Source of the DNA: Bacteroidales bacterium
Lineage (GTDB): Bacteria; Bacteroidota; Bacteroidia; Bacteroidales; GCA-2748055
NCBI GenBank assembly: GCA_024763595.1
Contig: JANTFK010000030.1
Span: 1 to 15,124 of the forward strand
Direction: 5' to 3'
DNA length: 15,124 bases
Each line of letters starts with the position of its first letter. Positions within the stretch are counted from its first letter, which is position 1. Shown here piece after piece: positions 1 to 9,900 of this stretch. The notes below the pieces were generated by a model. It saw only the letters and a list, made by a program, of their open reading frames with translations. It had not been told where the DNA came from and did no database searches. A program made the translations under genes and the position numbers.

Positions 1-489
1 ATTCTGAATGAGAAAAGGGGTACCACTTCCGACCGGCGCGGGATGTTCTCCTTTGTGGTGAGGCCCAGTGACACCATTCTGTTCAGCCATGTGGGACATA
101 AGGGTACCATGCATGTGATCCCCGACTCCATCGGGGGTCAACAATACCCGGCAGATATTTTTATGGTAAGCGATACTTTTCAACTGGCCGAGGTGCGTAT
201 CTATCCCTGGAAGACCTACCAGGAGTTTAAAGATGCATTTCTGGCCCTCGAGCTGCCCGATGATGATGAGCAGCGTGCCTATCATAATATCGCCCTGATC
301 AAGACGCAGATCAAGGTGAACGATATGGGAGCCAGTCCCAATATAAATTTCCGGGAGGTGATGAAACAACAGTATAACCAGCTGTATACAGCCGGACAAT
401 ACCCCTATTATACCATCTTTGATCCCATGCGATGGGCCAAATTCTTCGAATCACTGAAACGGGGTGACTTCAAACAGAACGATGATTAA
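1..489 (+). CDS. Carboxypeptidase-regulatory-like domain protein, 3' end only
   Basis: The reading frame is open from the first base of the window to a TAA at 487-489, giving 162 residues; the true start lies upstream, so the internal ATG at 43 is not taken as the start. The first 60 or so residues resemble the second half of a CarboxypepD_reg-like beta-sandwich: a TTSDRRGMFSFVV strand followed by DTILFSHVGHK, the usual 'switch to a new strand, then VGY/VGH' pattern of these Bacteroidota domains. The remainder is mostly charged and helical, without membrane segments. The precise function is unknown; proteins of this kind are usually exported and often encoded near TonB-dependent receptors, as here (87 bp to the next gene, same strand). 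Co-transcription with the receptor is possible but not shown. The domain call is moderate; any role beyond it would be a guess. Confidence 0.6.
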   Translation: MLNEKRGTTSDRRGMFSFVVRPSDTILFSHVGHKGTMHVIPDSIGGQQYPADIFMVSDTFQLAEVRIYPWKTYQEFKDAFLALELPDDDEQRAYHNIALIKTQIKVNDMGASPNINFREVMKQQYNQLYTAGQYPYYTIFDPMRWAKFFESLKRGDFKQNDD

Positions 490-576
490 GCCTGCCAAAC
501 AATTTTCAAACACATTTCTCAGTTAATACTATATTCGGAAACCCCTTTAGGGCTCATGCAAGTAAATCTCTGAAAC

Positions 577-3039
577 GTGAAAAACCTGCTCTCAGCACTG
601 ATACTCCTCCTGCTGCCTGTATCCCTGCTCCTTGCGCAGGATACCGGCCGCTTATCGGGGCGTGTGCTGGACAGTATCGGCAATCCGGTGGAACTGGCCA
701 ATGTTGCCCTGCTGGGAACGCAGGTGGGAACCATGACCAACAGTGACGGTTCCTATGAACTCCGGGTCCCGGCCGGCCACTCCTATACCGTGGTAGTTTC
801 CTGTGTGGGCTACCTTACCCGCCAGTATGCCGTGCGGCTGGCCCCCGGCGGAAGCAGGAACCAGGAGATCACCCTTCAACGGGATATCCGGAACATCAAA
901 GAGGTGTCGGTCAGTGCCCGGCAGGAGCGGGCCAGCACGTTTCACCGTATCGATGTGGAAGAGTTGAATTATATGCCAACCACAACCGGTAAAGTTGAGG
1001 CTATCATTAAATCACAGGCAGGTGTCAGTTCCAACAATGAACTGAGTTCCCAGTATTCGGTGCGGGGAGGTAATTTTGATGAAAACCTGGTATATGTAAA
1101 TGATATTGAGATATACAGGCCCTTCCTGGTGAGATCGGGACAGCAGGAAGGACTCAGCTTTGTGAATTCAGACCTGGTATCCTCCATCAAGTTCTCGGCC
1201 GGCGGGTATGACGCCAGGTATGGTGATAAAATGTCCTCTGCCCTGGATATCACTTACAGAAGGCCCCGGAAATTTGCAGGATCCTCATCTGTAAGCCTGC
1301 TGGGAGCGTCTGCCCATGTGGAAGGGACCTCCCGCACAAAGCGATTCACCTACCTTGCCGGTTACCGCTATAAAACCACGTCATACCTGCTGAACACCCT
1401 GCAAACCAAAGGGGACTATAAGCCCCAGTTCTCCGATTTTCAGAGCATGTTCACCTATCAGCTGAACAAAAAGATGGAACTCTCCTTCCTGGGGAACTAC
1501 TCATCCAATAAATATCTCTTTATACCCAGCGAAACCGATGTGGAATTTGGCACCAAGGACCTTCCGCTGAACCTGAAGATCTATTACGACGGGCAGGAAG
1601 TGGACCGGTTTGACACTTACCTGGGAGCACTCTCTTTTCATTACCAACCCGTTAAAGGGTTATCGCTGAAGCTGACCGGCTCAGCTTTCAGAACATCGGA
1701 AAGGGAGACCTTTGATATCATGGGACAATACTGGATCAATCAGCTGGACAACACCATCAATTCTGAAACCTACGGGGATTCCATCCTGAACGTGGGGGTC
1801 GGCACGCTGCTCACCCACGCCCGGAACTACCTGGATGCCATTGTGGTCACTGCATCTCACATCGGCAGTTACCAGGTCGGTAACAACAGGGTGCAATGGG
1901 GCCTCTCTTTCCGGTACCAGGACTTTCTGGACCGGATCAGCGAGTGGGAACTGCTCGATTCTTCCGGGTATGTCATTCCCTATAACGGGGATGAGATCAT
2001 CCTCAGCGATTTCAGACGTTCCGAGAACCATACCGCCTACAACCAGTATACCCTCTTTCTCCAGGATATTCGGGAGATCAACAGCTCCTTTGCAGATCTC
2101 TTTGTAACAGCCGGAGTCCGTGGAACCATCTGGAATTTCAATCCCACAGCCATGGTCAGCCCGCGGGCCACCATCAGTCTGCAACCATTCTGGGAACGGG
2201 ATATCATGTTTCGGGCCGCGGCAGGGTACTATTACCAGCCCCCCTTCTACAAGGAGATGCGCAGACCCGACGGAACCATCAACAGGGAGATCAAACCGCA
2301 GCGTTCCATACACCTGCTGCTGGGAGGAGATTACATTTTCTCCATGTGGGACCGGCCTTTTAAGCTGACCGGTGAGGCTTACTACAAATGGCTCAGCAAC
2401 CTGATCCCCTACAAAATCGAGAATATCCGGCTCTCGTACTCGGGTGAAAACATTTCGCAGGGTTATGCCCGCGGCATCGATTTCAAGCTGAATGGTGAAT
2501 TCGTACAGGGTGCCGAATCATGGATGACACTGTCGCTGTTACAAACCAGGGAGGATATTGCAGGAGATCAGGCCTTTATCTGGGATGGGGAAAATTATGT
2601 GATGCAGCCTGCCGGTGAATTTCCCAGGCCCACGGACCAGTTATTTACCTTCGGACTCTATTTTCAGGACTACTTTCCCAACAATCCCGGATATAAGGTG
2701 CACCTGAATGCATTTTACGGAACGGGCCTGCCATTAAGCAGTCCCAACGATGACCAGTATTACACCACACTCAGGATGAAGCCTTACCGCCGCGTGGATA
2801 TAGGGTTCTCCAAGGTGATCAAGCGTGAAACCGATATAACAGGAGAACGCAACCCCCTGCGTTTCTTTGAAAGCATCTGGATCAGCGGGGAAATATTCAA
2901 CCTGCTGGGAATCAAGAATGAAGCATCCTACCTCTGGATCCGGACCATCTCCGACCAGCGCGGTATACCGGGACAGTTCGGGGTTCCCAACTATCTGACC
3001 GGCAGAAGGTTCAATATCAAACTTTCCGTAAGCTTCTGA
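577..3039 (+). CDS. TonB-dependent receptor with N-terminal carboxypeptidase-regulatory-like domain
   Basis: An 820-residue outer-membrane receptor that should import a ligand using TonB/ExbBD energy; the ligand cannot be inferred. A Sec signal peptide (KNLLSALILLLLPVSLLLAQ) ends near residue 21. A CarboxypepD_reg-like domain covers about residues 24-100, with GRVLDSIGNPVELANV and NSDGSYEL. A plug domain follows at about 107-230, recognisable by YSVRGGNFDENLVYVNDIE and SAGGYDARYGDKMSSALDI. The rest is beta-barrel, with alternating aromatic strands and a terminal Phe (KLSVSF), as expected for BAM-assembled proteins. The start is GTG at 577: the in-frame ATG at 556 is followed by TGA at 571-573, and the next Met lies beyond the signal peptide. 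No SusD-like lipoprotein gene is adjacent, so this is not a classical SusCD pair. Family assignment is secure; the substrate is unknown. Confidence 0.93.
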   Translation: MKNLLSALILLLLPVSLLLAQDTGRLSGRVLDSIGNPVELANVALLGTQVGTMTNSDGSYELRVPAGHSYTVVVSCVGYLTRQYAVRLAPGGSRNQEITLQRDIRNIKEVSVSARQERASTFHRIDVEELNYMPTTTGKVEAIIKSQAGVSSNNELSSQYSVRGGNFDENLVYVNDIEIYRPFLVRSGQQEGLSFVNSDLVSSIKFSAGGYDARYGDKMSSALDITYRRPRKFAGSSSVSLLGASAHVEGTSRTKRFTYLAGYRYKTTSYLLNTLQTKGDYKPQFSDFQSMFTYQLNKKMELSFLGNYSSNKYLFIPSETDVEFGTKDLPLNLKIYYDGQEVDRFDTYLGALSFHYQPVKGLSLKLTGSAFRTSERETFDIMGQYWINQLDNTINSETYGDSILNVGVGTLLTHARNYLDAIVVTASHIGSYQVGNNRVQWGLSFRYQDFLDRISEWELLDSSGYVIPYNGDEIILSDFRRSENHTAYNQYTLFLQDIREINSSFADLFVTAGVRGTIWNFNPTAMVSPRATISLQPFWERDIMFRAAAGYYYQPPFYKEMRRPDGTINREIKPQRSIHLLLGGDYIFSMWDRPFKLTGEAYYKWLSNLIPYKIENIRLSYSGENISQGYARGIDFKLNGEFVQGAESWMTLSLLQTREDIAGDQAFIWDGENYVMQPAGEFPRPTDQLFTFGLYFQDYFPNNPGYKVHLNAFYGTGLPLSSPNDDQYYTTLRMKPYRRVDIGFSKVIKRETDITGERNPLRFFESIWISGEIFNLLGIKNEASYLWIRTISDQRGIPGQFGVPNYLTGRRFNIKLSVSF

Positions 3040-3088
3040 ACCTCAATTCAATCTTTGTTATGGCTTCTTCCCGGTCAACAGATTTTAT

Positions 3089-3096
3089 TAACTTTG
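3089..3096 (+). promoter_or_regulatory. Probable Bacteroidota -7 promoter element for rocD
   Basis: TAACTTTG matches the Bacteroidota primary-sigma -7 consensus TAnnTTTG exactly. It lies in the 96-bp gap between the TonB receptor stop and the rocD ATG, and predicts a leader of roughly 30 nt. I see no clean TTTG -33 box at the usual spacing (the nearest TTTG, 3054-3057, is about 31 bp upstream), so the call rests on the -7 box and its position. Confidence 0.5.
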
Positions 3097-3135
3097 CCAC
3101 TTCAAACTAATTTGTATTTCAGAACAGGCAATACT

Positions 3136-4347
3136 ATGAACACACAAGACTACATCCGGAGAGAAGATCAGTTTGGTGCGCATAACTACCACCCGCTTCC
3201 CGTGGTCCTGGACCGGGGGGAAGGTGTCTATGTATGGGACGTGGAAGGTAAGAGGTATTACGATTTTCTTTCCGCCTATTCAGCTGTTAACCAGGGACAC
3301 TGTCACCCGAAGATTGTAGATGCAATGATTGAGCAGTCCCGGCGCCTTACGCTCACTTCCAGGGCATTCTATAACAGCAAGCTGGGGGAGTTTGAGAAGT
3401 ATATAACCAGTTATTTTGGATATGACAAAGTATTGCCCATGAATTCGGGAGCAGAGGGTGATGAAACGGCCCTCAAACTGTGCCGCAAATGGGCCTATGA
3501 GAAGAAAGGCATACCCGAGAATGAGGCTAAGATCATTGTGTGTGAAGGTAATTTTCATGGCCGGACCATCACCATCATCTCCATGTCCACCGATCCCGAT
3601 TCTTACAAAGGATTCGGACCTTACACTCCTGGTTTTATCACCATTCCCTATAACGATACAGAGGCCCTGGCCGGGGCGCTGGAAGATCCCAACGTGGCAG
3701 GCTTCCTGGTGGAACCCATCCAGGGGGAGGCAGGCGTTTATGTTCCGGATGAGGGGTTCCTGAGCAAAGCATATGCGCTTTGTAAGGAGAAGAATGTACT
3801 TTTCATAGCCGATGAAGTGCAGACCGGACTGGCTAGAACCGGCAAATTACTGGCATGTGACCATGAGGGAGTTCGTCCCGATATCCTGATCCTGGGGAAA
3901 GCACTATCAGGGGGTGTTTACCCTGTTTCAGCCGTACTGGCCGATGATGAGATCATGCTCACCATCCGGCCGGGCGAACACGGCTCCACCTATGGCGGTA
4001 ATCCCGTGGCCGCCAGTGTGGCTATGGCTGCACTGGAGGTGATCAGGGAAGAGCGCCTGGCGGAGCGGGCAGATCAACTGGGGGAGCAATTCCGAAACGA
4101 ACTGAAAAAGATCGACTCCCCCATGATTGAAACAGTACGCGGCAAAGGCCTCCTGAATGCCATCGTGATCAAACCCACCAGGGGAAGGACTGCATGGGAT
4201 GTTTGTGTGGACCTGAAGGAGAATGGCCTGCTGGCCAAACCAACGCATGAGCATATCATCAGGTTTGCCCCTCCACTGGTGATCACAGGGGAGCAGCTGA
4301 TGGAATGCGCCGGCATCATTAGAAGGACTATTCTTTCATATACCTGA
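3136..4347 (+). CDS. rocD: Ornithine--oxo-acid aminotransferase (ornithine aminotransferase)
   Basis: A 403-residue cytosolic, PLP-dependent class III aminotransferase. It transfers the delta-amino group of ornithine to 2-oxoglutarate, giving glutamate semialdehyde/pyrroline-5-carboxylate and glutamate, and so links arginine/ornithine and proline metabolism. Visible signatures are AYSAVNQGHCHP, the phosphate-binding NSGAEGDETALK (S104-G105-A106), FHGRT (R143), EPIQGEAG (E198), the PLP-ring Asp in ADEVQTG (D226) and the Schiff-base lysine in LGKALSGG (K255). Spacings R143-E198-D226-K255 equal those of human OAT R180-E235-D263-K292, which favours OAT over acetylornithine or GABA aminotransferases. 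The start is the ATG at 3136. A frame opening with TTG at 3055 would add 27 unconserved residues and run through the promoter, so it is rejected. The 3' end overlaps the converging surface-protein gene by 20 bp. Confidence 0.95.
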   Translation: MNTQDYIRREDQFGAHNYHPLPVVLDRGEGVYVWDVEGKRYYDFLSAYSAVNQGHCHPKIVDAMIEQSRRLTLTSRAFYNSKLGEFEKYITSYFGYDKVLPMNSGAEGDETALKLCRKWAYEKKGIPENEAKIIVCEGNFHGRTITIISMSTDPDSYKGFGPYTPGFITIPYNDTEALAGALEDPNVAGFLVEPIQGEAGVYVPDEGFLSKAYALCKEKNVLFIADEVQTGLARTGKLLACDHEGVRPDILILGKALSGGVYPVSAVLADDEIMLTIRPGEHGSTYGGNPVAASVAMAALEVIREERLAERADQLGEQFRNELKKIDSPMIETVRGKGLLNAIVIKPTRGRTAWDVCVDLKENGLLAKPTHEHIIRFAPPLVITGEQLMECAGIIRRTILSYT

Positions 4348-6937
4348 TGCTCCTGTTGGTTCCGGGCCCTTTTACCCGGATCAGGTAGATCCCGTCTGTT
4401 TCCGATGAAATATCCATCCGGATCAATCCGGCGGACGCGTGTACGATAGAGGATTGCAGCATCTTTCCATCCGTCCGGAAGATAGTCACTGCATAGTCGT
4501 CATCTTCAGGAAGTTCCATAAAGATCAATCCGTCACCCGGATTGGGGAACACCTTCAGGGTTTCTGCCTGCGCCACAGGTATACCCACACCTGTATAGGT
4601 ATAAATACCATCCTCACTCACTGTATAATCGAGCCCGGAGACAATCAGATCACCTTCAATGGTAACCTCATGCGTCTCGATCATGTCCAGTCCGGTGACA
4701 TCCACAATCAGCAGATAATCCCCATCTGGAACATTCTCAAAAGCGAAATTACCAAATTCATCTGTCTCCACGTAGGCCACCACGTCACCCTCAGCTGCTG
4801 TTGATTTTTTTGCCTTCCTGAGCAGTATAACCGATGCCTGCTTGACAGGATGCGCCAGGGTTCCCTTTAACACTTCCGGCGCTTCCCGGCTCACGTTCCC
4901 GGAAATGCCCCCCGATCCATCTTCCGGTGTGAGTTTAGGTACTTCAGTAAGCTGCACATCTACAAATGACACCCTTGTATCCGGTTCAATATTGCTGAAG
5001 TTGGCGGTGCCCCATAAAACACTGCCTCCAAAGTAGGTGGGGACCGCCAGCGGATATGCCTGCGGATCGGGGACAACCATCAGGGTATAATGACCCGGAT
5101 AAAGGTTATCAAACAGATACCATCCGGTCTCATCCAGAAAAACAGAATCCACTGCAGGATAACTGCCGGCCGGAGCAGATTTAATTGCCTTTACATATCC
5201 CGGGTACACAGGGCTTCCAGCCTGATCAGTCACCTGTCCGCCCAGTTGCATATCAGCTTTCAACTCTATCATCCAGTTGGAAAACGCAAAAGTATCTAAA
5301 CCTACAGGTTCTACAGCTCCTCCTCCGAAAACCAGCTCATTGGTCTCGTTCATAAGCATGGATGAAAAGACCTGGCCGTTGGGAAGCACCTCCAGGTCAA
5401 CACCTTCCAGCAGGAAATAATTGGGACCGTTTAAAAGCCTGGCATTATTGTACCACAGAAGCCTTCCATTATAATCCAGGCCCACATGGAAAACAAAACT
5501 GGTAGCATCCACAGGATCCTCAACCAGTACCCCTTCCAGGTCCTGTGTCTCGTAATTGGCTCCCATCAGGGAGATATTTCCCGTACGGTCCATATCAAAA
5601 CCGTAGATGCGCACATCGTTTGATGTCAAACCATATCCCCACCGCTCCGAACCATCCATTAAATTAAGAGCAGCCACGAAAACACCTTCATTGTAAGTCT
5701 TCTCAATGGTCCTTCCGGCTATGGTAAAAGCGTCACCCAATCCAAAATATCCGGTAATATAGAGGATCCTGTTTTTCCAGTTGAGGGCATCATGATAAAC
5801 CGTTCTACTGAACTGCTCACTTTCCACACTTTTTTTACCCTCCTGGCTGGGTCCCATGCTCCTCAATTGATTCTGCCAAACTATATTGCCTTGCTGATCC
5901 ATCCTGTAAGCAAACTGGTTGGTAAGATCCATTCCCACTGCATCGGGAAAGAAGAATTCGGCATTGCCAAGCTTGAAATAGCCTGTGGCCGTAACCCCGG
6001 CCACAACAAAATCCCCGTTAGGCATAGGGAATCCCTCGTAAATGCCGGTTTGACTGCTATACCCTTGCATCAGACCATCCTGTACCACCTGTGGCTTCCC
6101 GCTGGCATCCAGCCCGACAGCAAACAATCCATACCCGTCTGTATAGGATGGCAGGGTGACACCATTGATAAGCGGACTGCTTTCGGTCCCGTATGAACCT
6201 GTTATCAGTACCCGCCCATTGTTCCCGGGAAAAACATTCACTTTGTTGAAATAGGGGGAAGTGCCCGAGGCAGCCATATCAAAACCAGCCTGATAGACCC
6301 ATTGAAACTGAAGATCACTGCTATACTTTATAACATAAAAATAGTCGCGTGAAACATCTTTCCCGGTGGTACCGTAACCAATCAGATCCATGGGAGCATG
6401 GGCTATACCGTAGAGATATACAGAGCCATCCGCCGGATCCATGCATGCATCAGAATATGCATACTGGCCCTGTGCAAGGTTCCAGACAGAGACAATTTGT
6501 TCCAGCTGGCACCAGGGTCCATATTTGGCCATGAATTCCAGGTTCCCTGCCCCGGCCAGGGGGATCAAATTGCCGTTGGCATCCACATCTTGTTCTGACC
6601 TGGCCATGATGGTTATCCCCCCCCGGTGGGAAAAGGCTTTCTGGGCCAGGGACGGGCCAATGATATAGTTGGCTTTAAGTGGCACTCCTGCTTTATCATA
6701 TTTTATGAAATAGATGGTTTGAAAATCACTGTATACACCTGCAAGAAGTGGGTGTGTAACTGCATCATAAGAGGTACCTGAAATCCAGAAAAAACTTTCT
6801 GCATCCGCCTCTACCAGGTAAGACGCATCAGGGTAATCACTTACACCTACAACATCAGCATTTGCTGTTACGAGGTGCTGTCCTGTTGTTGCCACGGCAA
6901 TAAACAGAAAGATAACTGACGGTAAAATAATTTTCAT
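4328..6937 (-). CDS. T9SS-sorted cell-surface protein with propeller-like repeats and carboxypeptidase-regulatory-like domains
   Basis: An 869-residue exported protein. Residues 1-20 form a signal peptide (MKIILPSVIFLFIAVATTGQ). The next ~540 residues contain recurring SBBP/quinoprotein-like blade strands such as FYVIKYSSDLQFQWVYQAGF, MDQQGNIVWQN and VAALNLMDGSERWGYG, suggesting a beta-propeller. Two CarboxypepD_reg-like domains follow at about 560-650 (GGQVTDQAGSPV) and 675-760 (GGISGNVS, DEFGNFAFENVPDGDY). The last ~80 residues are a type A T9SS sorting domain: VFPNPGDG, FRTDGKML, DGIYLIRV. It should therefore cross the outer membrane by T9SS and be surface-attached or released. No catalytic signature is seen; an adhesive or binding role is inference. 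Start choice: ATG 6937 begins at the signal peptide; ATGs at 6958 and 6994 are alternatives, the last overlapping the upstream gene. A G8 tract lies near codon 105. Confidence 0.85.
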   Translation of the reverse strand: MKIILPSVIFLFIAVATTGQHLVTANADVVGVSDYPDASYLVEADAESFFWISGTSYDAVTHPLLAGVYSDFQTIYFIKYDKAGVPLKANYIIGPSLAQKAFSHRGGITIMARSEQDVDANGNLIPLAGAGNLEFMAKYGPWCQLEQIVSVWNLAQGQYAYSDACMDPADGSVYLYGIAHAPMDLIGYGTTGKDVSRDYFYVIKYSSDLQFQWVYQAGFDMAASGTSPYFNKVNVFPGNNGRVLITGSYGTESSPLINGVTLPSYTDGYGLFAVGLDASGKPQVVQDGLMQGYSSQTGIYEGFPMPNGDFVVAGVTATGYFKLGNAEFFFPDAVGMDLTNQFAYRMDQQGNIVWQNQLRSMGPSQEGKKSVESEQFSRTVYHDALNWKNRILYITGYFGLGDAFTIAGRTIEKTYNEGVFVAALNLMDGSERWGYGLTSNDVRIYGFDMDRTGNISLMGANYETQDLEGVLVEDPVDATSFVFHVGLDYNGRLLWYNNARLLNGPNYFLLEGVDLEVLPNGQVFSSMLMNETNELVFGGGAVEPVGLDTFAFSNWMIELKADMQLGGQVTDQAGSPVYPGYVKAIKSAPAGSYPAVDSVFLDETGWYLFDNLYPGHYTLMVVPDPQAYPLAVPTYFGGSVLWGTANFSNIEPDTRVSFVDVQLTEVPKLTPEDGSGGISGNVSREAPEVLKGTLAHPVKQASVILLRKAKKSTAAEGDVVAYVETDEFGNFAFENVPDGDYLLIVDVTGLDMIETHEVTIEGDLIVSGLDYTVSEDGIYTYTGVGIPVAQAETLKVFPNPGDGLIFMELPEDDDYAVTIFRTDGKMLQSSIVHASAGLIRMDISSETDGIYLIRVKGPGTNRSIRYMKE

Positions 6938-6986
6938 CTTATAGGAAGTTTGGTTCATTTCGGACAATGTATTATACAGAGCGATG

Positions 6987-9900
6987 TTAAACATAGCGGA
7001 TCCCCATCACCAGTATATCATCCACCTGGGGCGTATTACCCATCCACCGGTGCAACTCCTGCTCCAGCAATTCAGATTGTTTGTCTACCGGTTCTTCACT
7101 GATGCCGCTCAAGAACCTTTTAAAAGCCCTTGCTTTATACTTAGACCCCTTTTCACCCCCAAACTGGTCCGGAAAACCATCCGAAAAGAGGTAGAGCATA
7201 TCACCTGCCAGCAGGGGGACCCTGTGATTGGTAAACGGTTTCTCCTCTCCCACATGTTTCCCCACCGGCATCTTATCTCCTTTATACTCAATAATTTCAC
7301 TGTTACGGCTCAATATCAAAGGGTTGTAGGCTCCGGCAAATTCCAGCATATTCAGTTTCCGGTTGATGATTACCAGTGAAAGGTCCATCCCGTCCCAGGC
7401 CTGGTCCGTTCCCCCTCTGTGTGACATGGACTTCATGATGGATACCCTCAACCTGTTCAATATTTCAGATGCTTTCAGTATGCCATCCTTATTTACGATC
7501 TCATTCAGAAAGGTAAGACCCAGCAGACTCATAAACGCTCCCGGTACCCCGTGTCCGGTGCAATCGGCAGCACACACAATGATCTGATCATCCTTCCTGT
7601 CCACCCAGTAAAAATCACCACTCACGATATCCCTGGGCTTAAAAAAGATAAAGTGGTCCGGGAGTGTTTGTTCCAACATCTGTTTCCCTGGAAGGACAGC
7701 CTGCTGGATCCTTCTGGCATACTGGATACTGTCCGTAATCTCCTGCTTCTGTTCCGCTATACGGTCACGCTGTTCTTCCACATACCCTTTCTGTTCAGCG
7801 ATCTGGTCGCGCTGCATCTCTATCTCCAGCTTTTGTGCCTCAATCTCCCGGGTCCGCTCCCTAACCTTTGTCTCCAGTACTTTTTTCTCGCGGATGAGTT
7901 GCCGTTCCCTGAATTTTATGACTGCCAGGATCAGGGTCAGGACAGCTATTATCTCAAACAGGATAAACCAGAAGGTTTTCCAGAAAGGTGGCTTGATGGT
8001 AAAGGCAAAACTCGCCTCGTGCTCTGTTTCAACACCATCGGGGTTAAATGCTTTCACCCGGAACACATAATCTCCGTTCGGCAACCGCATATATGGTACG
8101 GATTGCGCGGTTCCCGGGGGTGACCAATCCTTATCAAATCCTTCCAGGAAATAGGAAGTCCGGTTCAACAGCGGATTGGTTGTATGGATTGCGGTAAAGT
8201 GGAATTCCAGTGAATTCTTACCGTATGGAAATACAGGATTCCCTGTCCGTGACTCCTTGAGCCGCTTCTTGCGCTTATCAGATTCGGAGAAGACCCGGCC
8301 ATCCACCAGCGGAGGATAGAAGACCAGATCGGGAGGAAGATCACTTTTTGTATCATACCGCGGGTTATAGTGAACCAGACCTTCAACAGTTCCGATCCAC
8401 AAAGATCCGTCCCTGCCACGTGATACAGCCCTGGCATGCGTTTCAACAGGATAGAACCCCTCTTCATATCCATATAATGTAATCTCACCTGTTTCAGTAT
8501 GCAACACATTAATACCCCGGTTGGTTCCGATCCACAGGGAAACACTATCGGCAAACTCCACAAAATAGGTAGAGTTGGAGATTAACCCTTCCCGGGTAGT
8601 ATAATTGGTCACAGGCATGTTACGCTGCGCAGGAATTTTTGAGATTCCATTGCTCCTGGTGGCCACCCAGATGTTCCCATCATTATCTGTAGTCAGGTCT
8701 ATGCACAGATTTGATTCCAGCCCATCTGCCACAGTGTAATCACGGAGATGTTTTCCGTCCTGATCAAAAACAGCTACCCCCCCTTCCGTAGCACAGTAAA
8801 TCATTTGGTCAAACCGGGCCAGATCATCTACCTGCGGATCCGGCAGGCCTTCGCGCTCACCCAGGATGGCGACACCCCTGTTTCCGTATAGATAGATCCC
8901 GGAGTCGGTAGCACACCAGAGCTGTTCCCTGCCGGTATAAAGCAGGCTGTTTATGCTGATATTCTTGTCTTTATCTTTATCCAGATATACAGGGACAATG
9001 GAGTTGCCGTTGTAATAGAGTAACTGAATATCTGTCCCGATGTAAATATTATGGAACCTGTCCTCTGCATAAGAGAGTGGCAATGCGTCCCCCCGGCGGA
9101 ATCCAAGTTCTTCATCTGCTATCAGTGTTTTTTCTGCCTGTTTAATAAAAACCCGGCCGGTGGATCCAAACCAGACCCATCCCCTGGAATCCACAAAAAC
9201 AGACTGAACATTATCCGGAAGTTCGGGAACATAATCCTTATCGTATATCTCAAATATCCCTTTTCCATACTTGGATATGCCTTTCAGTGTGGCGATCCAT
9301 ATGGTTCCGAACTTATCTTCAAAGATATCCTGTATTACATTATGGACCAGGTTATTCTGCACCGTAAAGTGTCGCAGATCCCCCGCATCGTACATCCACA
9401 CCCCTTCATCGAATGATTTGATCCAGATGCGCCCATGCTGGTCTTCCAGGAACCCGGCCGCCAGCAGGTCGTGTGCCTGGTTATTTTCCAGCGGATGAAA
9501 GCGGCCCTCACGGTAAACAAACAGGCCGTCAACATATGTACCACACCAGACTTCTCCATTTCTCATCTGATGTATACTCAGTACAATCTCATCGGTCAGG
9601 CCCTCCTCTTTTCCCAGTTTCCGGAATTCGTTGTTCCCGGAGACAAAAATACCCTTTCCCTGGGTAGCATACCAGATCTCTCCCGGACTCACTTCGATGA
9701 TTTCCCTGATGATCTCAGGTTGCGGTAACTTTTCATAGTGATAGGGATCCGTAAAGATGGTTAATCCGCTTACCGGGTAGGTGGCTACCTGGATCCGCCC
9801 CCCTGAATCCATCATTATATCTGAAACATTGTTATCTGTCAGGGCATCTGCAAAAGTATAGGTTAGAACAGTATCACCCGTAATAACGGATAAGCCGTAG

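Noticed and set aside
530..537. TATATTCG as a -7 promoter box for the TonB receptor
   Set aside because: It has one mismatch to TAnnTTTG in a key position, and no TTTG lies at the expected distance, so it is too weak to call.
550..556. Possible start of the TonB receptor at the ATG at 556
   Set aside because: An in-frame TGA follows five codons later (571-573), so translation must begin at GTG 577.
1681..2313. 210-codon open frame on the minus strand inside the TonB receptor
   Set aside because: It is a shadow of the receptor frame with no recognisable domain, signal or ribosome site; the plus-strand protein is unambiguous.
3055..3135. 27-residue N-terminal extension of rocD from a TTG codon
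   Set aside because: It starts at TTG, is not like the family, and would be translated across the TAACTTTG promoter element; ATG 3136 gives the normal ornithine aminotransferase N-terminus.
7551..8123. 190-codon plus-strand open frame antisense to the sensor gene
   Set aside because: It lies over the SpoIIE/transmembrane-coding region, and its leucine/phenylalanine-rich composition is what the antisense of that stretch gives; no family resemblance.
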